Shown here in pieces: positions 11,467 to 23,400 of a stretch of 64,000 nt of DNA. Location of the stretch: assembly GCA_022457155.1 (NCBI GenBank), contig JAJGOT010000358.1:238501-302500 (forward strand), written 5' to 3'. The translations under genes and the position numbers were made by a program. Under the pieces are notes generated by a model. That model was not told where the DNA came from and searched no databases. It saw nothing but the letters and a program-made list of their open reading frames with translations. The stretch comes from Cladopsammia gracilis. Lineage: Eukaryota; Cnidaria; Anthozoa; Scleractinia; Dendrophylliidae. Each line of letters starts with the position of its first letter. The first letter of the stretch is position 1.

Positions 11467-14400
11467 ATGTTTTTATTGATATTGTTTTTGTTACAACAAG
11501 TGGTTGTTACATCTTCGGCCGTTACAGCGCAAACATACGCTATTCAAAGGTATCATTCGCCGAAAAAATCAGACAAATTTGAGTTACCGAATACTTGGTG
11601 CAATAATAAGGATGTATGCAAACGTTTCAAAGCGAGTTTAGATCCGATATCATCAAAAACACATAATTGTTTGTGTTCTTGTTCGCTTGAGGGAGCAGCG
11701 ACGTTTGGTAATAAAATCGGTTCTTGGCAGTGCGTCGATAACAAGGAAATTCGCGAGAAAGAACTTCATGGTAAGTCGTTTGTTTACAGACTTCTTAGAT
11801 AAAAGTACCATTTGACACTGAAATTTCCTGAAATTCCCCACATCGGCACTATAAAAAAAGCTTTACCTTTTTTTCAAAATTAAACATTTTAAGGTTAGGG
11901 ATTCCAACTGGCAGGGCTATCTACAAGCCAAGGAGTTTATAGTGGGTGAACCAATATCAGCCGTTATAATGGACAGACTTGAAAAATAATTTATCATCTC
12001 GGATTTAAAACCAGGCGTTAAATACTCGACGAGACTAAGAAAATTGTAGTGTGATTGCATGTAGTTTGTTCATTGGCATCCTAAAATGGATACTATTGCT
12101 TCTATTTTACTTGCCAAAGCTGTGAGTAAAGCAATAAAATATATCAGTTATAACACTAACGTTTTAGATTGGGCACACAGACATAATCTACGTGGACTAA
12201 TCCATTCCGTACTATGACCTTTGTTTATGTTTTTCAATCAATATTTAATTATGTTACCCACTCGCTTCACTAAGGGCCTGTTTACTTGACCGGAGGATAA
12301 GTTTTCACTTTAACTATATGATAAGTTTTCACTTTTACTTTACTGCGACAGAAAAGGGCTGTATGTAGCGCTACGATCTCAACTGAGTGGACCCTTCGAA
12401 TGCAAACATAAAGCAAAAAAAAGTAACATGGTCTTCTTGGGTGACCATCTCTTTTCATAGGTCATTAATTATTGTCAGAATAATCGAAAACAAGTATTAC
12501 AACAAATAACTGTGTTTGCAAAGACTACCGTAGCAAAATAAAAGCACAAGATCCAATAGTAAAGGATCTATTCAACTATAAAATAACTAAACGATTTGAT
12601 AAAAAGGGAAACTAACAAAACTATATCATTCTGTTAATCCAAACATATTTCGACAAGCGCAGCCTTTCTTCTTTAGGAGCTTACATTTTCTTTTTTATTT
12701 TGCCTTTATTTTGCCTCTGTAAAGCTGCCCCCCCCCCCCCCCCCCCCCCTTTTTTTCTCCGTTTACCGTCGAATGCGTTTCCTAATTTAAGGTCGGTCGG
12801 TCGGATTAAAAAAAAAATCTTAAAAAAAAATCAGAAGCAATCTGGAACTAGAAGGCCCGGTACCCAAGCATCATTGCCGTGGAGTCTGGAAACAACGAGA
12901 CGTGGTTACAAAATCAACATGGCGGTAATGGAGGAAGAAAAGATCGATGTCGTGGTGAAACTTAACCAAAAAAAGCGAAAACAATGTTGATATTTCAGAT
13001 TAAAAGTGAAAAAATGTTTCACTAGGTCATTTATACCTTCCTCATACTTTTTTTTTTTGAAACGACGGTAAACGGAGAAAAAAAGAGGACGGCCTTAGGC
13101 CCTGAAGAATTAAGAAGAAAGACATTGCCTTTCGAAATATTGGATTAACAAATGTATAGTTTCCCTACGGTCAATTAGCCTTGTATTTTTTATCAAATCG
13201 TATTGACACGCTTATGACTCTACATAATACTGCAGCCTTACATATTGCTTTCGGGTTTATTGTAACCACTTTCCCCTATTATTGTTTTTTAGATTGCAAA
13301 AGAATTAATTTCATGAATGAAATGGATTCGGATGCACTGGAAATATTCAAGATACAAAGTCATATAAATTTGAACATCAGCTCTAAAGTTGACTGTTCAG
13401 AAAACAAAGCTGAGGTTTGCTACCAGGCATGCGATGGTGGGTGGTCAGCGCTGACACCCTCTTTTGCTTGGGGGCTCCAGGTAACAAAGATGTGGGCAAA
13501 TTCATCTCTTGTTAACATGCTTACGGTAAGATTTTATTAAAAGGCAAATTACCTCCTTTTTAAAGTAGCCAATTTTCCAAGTTTTGTCGAATGGTGGAAC
13601 TGAGGGGGGGGACGACAAACTACGAGTGCGGGGGTGGGGGGGGGGGGCACGCACTATAAATGTTAGAGACTGAAGGGGATCTAGGGGAAGGACCCTGCCC
13701 CTCCTCTAGGTCCTCCAAATTGTTTACGAAGTTAGAAACGGAAGACCTTAAATGGATTTTTTTTTTTTTATTTTATTTTGAAACAATACATTTGTTACAT
13801 CACTGCATTACAATATGATACTACATTTTTACATCACTGCATTACAATATGATACTACATTTTTACATCACTGCATTACAATATGATACTACATTTTTTA
13901 CATTACTGCATTACAATAAGATACTACACGAACTACGCAAACGTAGGGTTACATTTACAAATTTACCAATATTAATTAAAGAACAACTAATTATAGAAGA
14001 ACTATCCACTTTCGGCGAAAAGCAGGCAAGCATTTCTTTGCAATTTCAGTTTCCTTAATTATTTCAATTTTTTCTTGGATTCGCAGCAGGAAGTTACAGA
14101 AGTATAGTTCACCTTGGCGCCTGTTTGACGTGCAGAAAATATAGTATTTTGCTATTAGAATTGAGTAGTTTAATGCCTGCCAGTATTTTGTATTGTCAAA
14201 ATAGCCGCATAATATGCTACCGTGTTTTAAAGAAAGTCTTTCACCTGCTTTTTCAAACCACCACTCTTGAAACGTATTCCAGAAGGAGAGTGATTTACTA
14301 CATTGGATTAACATATGTTTTAAAGTTTGCTTCTCCCACCCACATAACGGACAAAGATCACTTTCAGAGATACCGTCACGGAAAAGGCTCGTTTGAGTAG

Positions 14401-17400
14401 GGAGTATGTTGTGTATAATTTTGTATTGAAACATTATGAGTTTAACTTCTTTTGTAACTATGAAAGGCATTTGGTAAACTTTATGAACATTATTTTCTAA
14501 AAAGCCGTGTCGTAAAATTTTGGTTTGAGAGGTTGGTGGTACGAAAGCGTTTTTTAAGATTGCAGAATAAATAGAACTTGTGATTAGGGGTGTGGTAGAA
14601 GTATCGTTGAGGTTGTTTTGACCATGCGGTTTTAAACCGTTTTTCCACGCGCGAAGAATGGCGTTGATAAGACCATAAAACTTCGTAAAGGGTACATCTA
14701 AATTAAACTTTGTTTTGAATTCTAAAAAACTACAGAGGTTGCCTTGTTCATTCAGTAAATCTTGCACATGAATAACATTTTTTGCAGACCATTTTCTATA
14801 AAAAACTTGCTTCTTATCAATTAAAATATTACAGTTGTTCCATATAATTTCATTTTTTATATTGGTAGTAGTACGATCAGGTAAGTTTTTGAAGTCGCGC
14901 CAATAATCGAGAATCATGCGATAAAAAATAGGGAGGCTCTCTAGCTTAAGTAATTCGGTTTTGTAGTTACATTTTGTCAGAAAAGAGAAATTTCCGAGGT
15001 GATTTACACACTGGTTAGGAATAATTTTCCAAGAAGCAGAAGATTGACTTTGAATTCTACTAATCCAAGCAATTTTCAAAGCTTTTTCCATAATTTCAAA
15101 ATCGCACATTTTGAGGCCACCTTTTTTTTCTGCGATGACCGTTCTTTTTTTTAATTTTTGGGGGTTTGCCGTCCCAAATGAAACTGAAAATAATTTTATT
15201 TATTTGTTTTATAAAATGTTTTGGCACATTTAAAACAGAAGCGTTAAAAGTCAGTTTAGAGAGTCCTAATGTTTTTACGATATTGATTTTTCCGTACAAC
15301 GTAAGTTTTCTTTTTTGCCAGGTATTTAAAGTTTTCTCTAAATCTCGAATTTTGGTTCCAAAGTTGAGTTCTTCCGCATCTGTTTGATTTTGTGAGAAAA
15401 ATATTCCGAGAGATAGTATCGGTTCTTTTGGCCATTTGAAACCAAAAGGGGTGTCTTGATTGTTTTTCCATTGTCCTAGCCACATTGCTTCGGTTTTAGC
15501 AGTGTTTATTTCCAGCCCAGAGAGAAAGTTAAAATCATTTAGAAATTTAAGTAGTTCGGAAACGGATTCTTGGTCGCGGACAAAGACAGTAGTGTCGTCA
15601 GCATATTGTGATACTTTTATTTCTTGATTATCTACTTGGATGCCTTTTATAGATCTATTGCTTTTTAAGGCTCTCGCTAGAAGTTCAATCCCCAGGACAA
15701 ATAAGAGACCCGATAGAGGGCAACCTTGTCGAACACCTCGCTGCAAAGAGAAGAAATTTGAAGCATGCCCATTATTTAAAACACAGCTAGAAACGTTATT
15801 GTAGAATATGTTGAACCAGTTTATAATGTCAGGTCCGAAATTAAAAGATTTAAGAGCGGCGTTAAGGTATGGCCATTCAATCGAATCAAATGCTTTTTTA
15901 AAATCAAGAAATATTGCAATGCCTTTTTTGTTTGTCTGGTTAGTATATTGTATTATGTCTTGAATAAGCCGAATGTTTTCACCAATGTAACGGCCTTTCA
16001 CATAACCAGTTTGGTCAGGATTTATAATGCTAGGAAGCACTTTTTCAAGTCTTTTTGCTATAGCTTTAGTAAGGATTTTGTAGTCGACATTAAGGAGTGA
16101 TATAGGCCTTAAATTTTCTAAAATAGTTGTGTCTTTAGACTTTTTTGGAATAAGCGAGATTATACCTCTCCTTTGGCTAATAGATAGCATCCCCGATTGA
16201 AAAGCAAAGTTGAAACTATCTGTCATTTCTTTACTGATTTCAGGCCAAAAAAAGCGATAGAATTCAACAGGAAAACCATCAGTACCAGGTGTTTTGTGTT
16301 TTTTGAAGTCTTTTTGTGCATTAAAGCATTCTTCTACGGTGGATAACAACGGCCTGGGCCACCTCGGACGCCTTATTGAGACTTATATAACGAAGTAACT
16401 GGCTAACCTTCAGATGAGGTTGGGGTTAGAAGTTTATGTAGTTAAATTTAGGCCTAAACAACCCGAGAAGCTAAGTGGTACTCTGGCGCCGTAGGCTATG
16501 TAAGCTTAAACCTAGCTGAGGTCACAAGTTCAATCCTGAGTGGGGATTTTAGATTTTCTTTTTTACGCTTAAAAACATTTTTGAAAATAAAATTCTAAGT
16601 GTCGACGTTACGTTATATGATTCTCAATAAGTGTCCGAGGTTGTCCAGACCATTGTTATCTCAGGTCTTCCGTTAGAAACAGGAACATAACAATAAACAG
16701 CATCACAGGAAAGTACATGTGCTACTCAGAGGTTTTCCCTTAAATGGTCACAGTTTATATACTTTGTAGTCTACTAACTTAAAGATCTTAAATAAAGATG
16801 TATGTAAAGTGCATGTTCTACTGAGAACATTCATTACTTTGAATGAATAACTTCTGGAATTGATTCACAACTCGAAAGTTTGAACTACATCATCAGCACA
16901 AGACTCTGAAGGTTGGACAAACCGCACGACTTAAAGGTGTTCGATGCGAAGGGAAATTGCGCCACGTAGATCAGACCACTTTAGAAATGGATATATTCCA
17001 TCTGGAGTCACTGTTTCAGCTAATTCTTGGTAATTGCAGGAGCATTAAAAAAATATATTGGATTCACCAATAAATCGGCTTGTAAGCATCTGTAATGCAA
17101 CAATAACTTTTAACTGGTGCAATTCTGTTTATTTCCCGGATTATCTGAAATAGCGTGACGAATTGTTAGATACAGCTTTTTAGGATCTATAGTTTAGATT
17201 TTTGAATTTTTATGACGTCATGTGAAAACCAAGAATTGTTTTATATTTAACGACATCTTATTCTCACCCTTCAAAAGTATCGCTTATGTGAATTAAGCAT
17301 GTGTTTTCTGACCATACTTTAACGGGCGTAAGGCCAGAGTAACTTTCTTAATTTCAAGCATGTTAAAGTATGACCCAGAACCTAATTTGCATAAAATCCG

Positions 17401-20400
17401 TCAATAGTCGTTACTTTAAAAATATATACATAGTAATCCTCAAACTTGGTAATAACATAAAAGTTCATGTCCTTAAATTAGTGTTTATTTTATGTGTGGA
17501 ACGTTTGCATCACGTGACCTGTTATAGCAGTTTTGTGACGAGAAGAGAAAAGTGAAAATGGGCCGTCGAGATGACATATAATAGGTACATATTGAAATAC
17601 CAACGTAAATTTGTGGTTTCCCCCTTTAAGAATCTATAGCTATCAGATGGTATATATGAACCAAGTCAATAAATACCCCATTTCAGATCGCTCTTTTTTT
17701 TACCTATGACGTCATCGGTCACGTGAACACAGTTGTTAACACTCAAAAGGTTTAAGGACGTTGAAATATTCCTGCTTTGCATCTTTAATGGTCGTTAGAA
17801 AAAATGGTTCTACTAGAAAAATAGTTTTCTTCGTAGGGGGTCTAAGATCAAAGGACAGCTCATGCTTTAACATGATTGAGTTTATTGTATCTTTCAATAA
17901 CACTCGAACTCTAAAGTTTAACCCTATTCAGACTGGGCTTTTTCAGGCAATCCGTGACTGGCGGGGGGGGGGGGGGGGGGCTCCTCGGACCACCCCTTTA
18001 TATCTCTAGAACCAGTAAGGCTAGGACCATGAAATTTTCACACAATGTTTACCTCCATACCAGGAAACCTCACACCCAGTTTTGATCTGCCACACCTAAT
18101 TATGACGTCACAATGACGTCATTTTTGTTTTTCCAACGTTTCTTTTATATTTTTCCATCCAGATGCTTAAAATATCATATATAACTGTAAAATCATCTCT
18201 TTAATATTAAAACATAATAAATACAAACAAGGACACACTTGTAAAGCGAGAAAAAGCACAAAAAAGGCGATAAAACTATAATTTTGAAGTTATTGTCCGT
18301 CATCTTGGATCCGCCATCTTGGATCCGCCAAGGGTATAGTTTTAATGACCATTTTTTTTTTAATTTTTTATTGCATGATTTTTGCACGGCTCTCTGGAAG
18401 AGCATTTTTATGACGAGATTCCGTGAATAAATAAAGATGATGATGATGATGATGATGATCCGCCATCTTGGATTTCCTTTTTTTTTTGTTTAAATTAAAA
18501 TTTAAAAAATATCTAAAAGAGAAAAGGATCAGAATGTATAAAACACATATCAAACTAATGTCTATTATCCAAACAATAAACTTAGAAGCGTTATTTAATA
18601 AATAGTACAACATGTTTGTCTATAAGTAAAAAAAGAGCAAAAATTTACTTACTTCTCCCCCCAAATATTTGATGTTAAAATTTTTTGATGTCTTTCAAGA
18701 ACTAGTCCTAAGAGAAAAATTATTCTAACACGAAAATGCCTTATAAGTCAAAGAACAAGATCTTAAAATAAAAAAAAAAAAAATTAACCATATTTTAACA
18801 TTTTGAAAACCTATGTGTCAAAAACCGGTTGCCATGGCAACATGGTTAATCACACTGACATGTTATGGATACCAAAATGTCCCTAGATAAATTTTAGGAA
18901 AAGTCAGAAACTTTCAACCTCATAGCTATCTTGGTCTGAATAGGGTTAAAGCCAAACTAAGGTTTGCGTTTTAATGTTACGCCGTTGTGAATCATTGGAT
19001 CCCTGAAATTAGAAACTGACAAAATGGATCGAAATTCACTAATCACAACCTACAATCATTTTGAGAAAAGCATCATTGTTTCCTGGGACGTCCGCTATGA
19101 TATTTGCGGCATGTAAAGCGAAACTGAGTTCGTGTGTTATTGAAGAGCGTAGTAATATGCCCTTTTGTACATTACAATGTATTTCCTTTTCTTTCAGGTA
19201 AAAAAAGCTAACAACTCCAAACATCTGCAAGGAAAAGTTATAAAACTCGTGATCCCATGCGGCACAACGAAGTTCTGTCTGCTTTTTAAAATCGCTGGAG
19301 AAACAGAATGTAGGCGACATGCATACAGTTATTCTTACAATGTACATCCAGTGCATGTTAATATTTTGTCCTTTTATGTTTCGCTTGACTCTTTTTATTT
19401 CAGCAAACAAGCCTGCTTGCCTTTTCGAGACAGTCTTACAACTTCCCTCTCTTCCACCTCTTTAACCTAGAGTAAAGCCCCGGCTACACGTTCTAACATT
19501 GTCATATGACATCTGTTGGTCTAACAATGTTAGAACGTGTAGCCGGCATGTTAGATGACCTTTGTCTAACATTTTTTGTTAGACGAATGTTTTGATTTAG
19601 ATCAAACATTCGTCTAACAACAAAATGATAGTCAAACATCATCTAACATGCCGGCTACACGTTCTAACATTGTTAGACCAACAAATGTTATATGACAATG
19701 TTAGAACGTGTAGCGGGGTCTTAAGCTTGGTGCTACCCTCTCTAAAAAAATGTTTATTTCGTATTTTGTATTTTTATAAACACTAAGCCCCTAGAAATCT
19801 TTACCTTGAGTGTTTATACAGAGTCAATTTTGGTCAATTTCCTTGAATGGAAAACGAGCCCGTAAGAGTTAAATTCTTGTCATATTGTTCTTCTTCTCTG
19901 GTAGGTCCCATCAGCAATCTTCGTACACCCATAAAGCCTTCCAGAACATCATCATCCACAACCCATCCACTGACTGACAAGACGACTATCACTGGTACCT
20001 CAGTAGTAACTAATACAACTATATCCCAGGCAACAACTACCGTATCGACTCATAGGGTAAGGCAACACTCTTTTTTTTTTTTTTACGTCCACGCTAAACA
20101 ATTAACGCATTTGTCTGACACCAAGGAAGTTTCCAAGGAACTTCTAATTTAAATACCGACTGAATGCCAGAAACATTATGTGCCCTTTCAATTGGTGATT
20201 TAACCATTGAAGGTGAAAATAAAATTCTGAAGTTGATCATATTCGTGAACTTCGGTTGAAACATTATTTTTTTATATACGAAACTTACTACTGGAAAGGT
20301 TCTATCCCGTTCATTAATATGTAACTTAATTTACATTTTTTTTCCATTTCCATTACCTGTCTGCTCGACTATGGAATAAATAATACAGTAAAATATCGAA

Positions 20401-23400
20401 AAACAAATGGTACCATGTAAAATTACTGCCGAATATGCTTCATTTGAATGGTTACACCATAGGATTTCATCCACAGACTCAAAGTTAGAACTACACTACA
20501 TGTCTTCATAATTGACTCTAGGGGTGAAAAGGTTAACCATTAATTGTTCATGGGGATTCTAGAATGAAAGAATGCTTTTTTATTATTACGCAGACGAAGC
20601 TATCGACAACTTACCCAACTACCGTTGACATTGGGATGAATAGTGAAGTCACTCATGAAGTACCAATTGCGCTGATTGCTGGAAGTGTGGGGTCTGCAGT
20701 GGTCGTGTTGGTCGTTGTGGTAGTCATTGGTTCGTTATTCTGTCTAAAGCGAAATACCAGGTAACATTTAGAATATGTTTTGTAAAAGTCAATACGCCTG
20801 ATTAGCTCGGTCGGTAGGCCACCTAGAAAAATCACACTAACCTTATATGAAGGCCTGTTACACAGGTTAGGGAGAGCGGCATCGGAGGTGTGGTTTAAAA
20901 TAATCTGGGAATAAGGTGCCACTTTTTGTTTTAAAACTGCATATAGTTAGACCTTCACGTGTATTGGGTGACAGCGTACGTATCTGAATGGTGGACCCAT
21001 CAATTTAGGGTTCACTCTCTCAGAAATCATTTCTCTCTACCAAGTTGTGACGATGCCCACTGAGCAGCAATTGTTTGGTAAATCACTTTAATATATAGGA
21101 TGGGTACTTTAGGATACTAAAATACACACAGAAGATAATTTAGTCGTTTAGATCTTAGCAAGGAGTTAACAACTCTGGCTGTGTCCACCGTCAGTAACAT
21201 TCGTTTGAATTCATGCCGTTAGGTGGGAGGTTGACAATGGGCTGATACCTCACTGATAGTGATTCCAGGTTAAAGGTGCATCCACCCTGATGTCCCATCT
21301 ATTTTTCAAAATTCTATGCAAAACGCTTTGGGACGAATGCGACATGCACGTTATGTTGGGTAGCTTCATCATATATATGGATATTTATTTATATAATTAT
21401 TTATTTTCTTGCTGCACACTAACCGTCGGACGTACAAAGGGGGAAAGTGGGGTGGATGCGTGTTTTCACCTTTTGTCCGTGAAAAAAGAAACATATAAAA
21501 TGCTACCAAAAACATCAAAATGTTTAATTGTATGTTATTTTGCAACGCTAGCAAAAAAATATTTGCAATTTCTACATTTTTCCGATAAATTTGAATTTTT
21601 AGTAAAATGCAAGATGGCGGCCGCTCCTCCTTGTACCACGGTGGGGTTATAAGTTTGCGTGTACGTCCGAAGGTTAAAGTGCCTATCACCCCAAGAAAGT
21701 TATTTTCAGAATCAACTCTACGTGCATTGAATAATTGAATGGTAAAATATTTGTTCTTTTGAATGTCGTGTTATTGAGTTATAGAGATTTGAATTTACAA
21801 AATGTTAATTATATGACGTCAACCCAGGAATCATTTATTATTCAACCACTTGTTTTCACCTCCGAGTAATATTTTTTTTACGAATCAATTGCGCATCGCA
21901 AATTGGCGTAGAAATAATGGCAAATTCCCGGGTTGACGTCATCTAATTAGCATGGGTGTTTGATGGGCCTTAAATAATTAAAGATTTTTACCGGCCGATA
22001 ATCACTTGTCCTGGCCCATGTTTTAATTGTTATCTAGAATAAAATGGCTCGCCAAAGTAAGCAACTTTTTCAAATTTTGGTGGCAACTTTTTCAATTTAT
22101 GGCAACTTTTGAGCAACTTTTAGCCTTTTTTTGGAGCAACTTTGCTGGCTGGATTTGCTAGTACAATCTATTCAGGCCTAGTCCTGGGTCATATCAAGCC
22201 ATCTTTGCAGCTTTCTCGCAGAAATCATTTCTTTCTCTAACAAGTTGTGACGATGCTCACTGAGCAGTATTTATTTGGTAAATCACTTAAATAGGATGGG
22301 TACTTTAGGGTTATTAAAATACATACAGAAGATAATTATAGTCGTTTAGATCTTACTATGACCATTAAAAAATCTATAATTTCAGCTCAGTGGCCGTGTT
22401 CACAATAGAGACGGACAAATCGTTTGGACGGACAAGTCGTCTCAGACGGACAAGTCGTCTTAGTGAGAAAACGGGACGAACAAAATTTTGGATGTAAAAA
22501 TCGTCTGATTTTGTCCGTCGATTTGGCCGTCTTTTAAGACGATTTTTCGAGGACGATTTGTTCGTCTAGACTGATAAGTCGCCCGAAGTCCGACTTAAAT
22601 TAACAGCAGACGAAAAAATGGTTGTATCTCGGTCCCAGTACTCGCTAAGGGGAATGGAACTAGTAAAGAGAGTGATTGTTTAGGAAAAAGTTAACGCCCG
22701 GGCGTAGATTGGGGGTGGACACCTTATTGAGACTTATATAACGGAGTAACTGGTTAGCTTTCAGTTGAGGTTAGGGTCAGCAGTTTATATAGTTAAATTT
22801 AGGACTAAGCAACCCGAGAAGCTAGGTGGTACAGTGGAACGGTAGGCTATGTAAGCCTACGCCTAGCTGAGGTCACAGGTTCAATCCTGAGTGGGGATTT
22901 TAGATTTTCTTTTTCACACTTAAAAATTTATTGAAACTAAAATTCTAAGTGTCGACATTACGTTATATAAGTCTCAATAAGGTGTGCAACCCCCAATCTA
23001 CGCCCGTGATAAAATGTCACCCGATTGTTTATGGAAAAATCAAAATGGCGGATGGATAGCATGGTAACCAAGCCCGTTAGTGCCAGGCCTCTTGCTTTCA
23101 AAATCGTCCGTTTATTCGTTCAGGTATGAATTTACGATGACCAACACAAGGTGAGTTGTTCGTCTATAATTCACATTACACGAACAAATCGTCGGACGAT
23201 TTGTCCGTCCAGACGATTTGTCCGTCTTCTAGTGTGAAATGGGCCAATTATATGTATTCGCTTGAGAACAATTTTGAATATTATTGAAAATTATTGAAAA
23301 TAAGAGCAGTATTTCAATTGAATTCTTCAGTAATTCTTTAGGAGATAAAATTATCGTTATCTATATTTTGCATGTAGACATTCATGTAAGCATTCGACAT

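Larger units (their letters stand above)
13756..16341 (-). mobile_element. 5'-truncated L1/Tx1-like LINE in gene B intron 2
   Basis: On the minus strand, reverse transcriptase runs from about 16341 to 15096 and its C-terminal part from 15109 to 13991. The 3' end has a 34-bp tandem repeat (13797-13927) and an A-rich tail that reads as a T run at 13756-13768. No endonuclease domain lies upstream, because the element stops abruptly at the MITE at 16342. It sits antisense in the host intron. Confidence 0.85.

Noticed and set aside
14125..15387. Plus-strand ORFs across the LINE
   Set aside because: Antisense to the reverse transcriptase frame; no recognisable domain.
20795..20900. tRNA gene suggested by GATTAGCTCGGTCGGTAG
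   Set aside because: An A-box-like start only; no B box or cloverleaf follows at the right distance, so at most a SINE relic.
22619..22700. Polinton-like or LINE fragments in the gene B intron near the nested MITEs
   Set aside because: No frame with a recognisable motif; the sequence is accounted for by MITE sub-terminal repeats.
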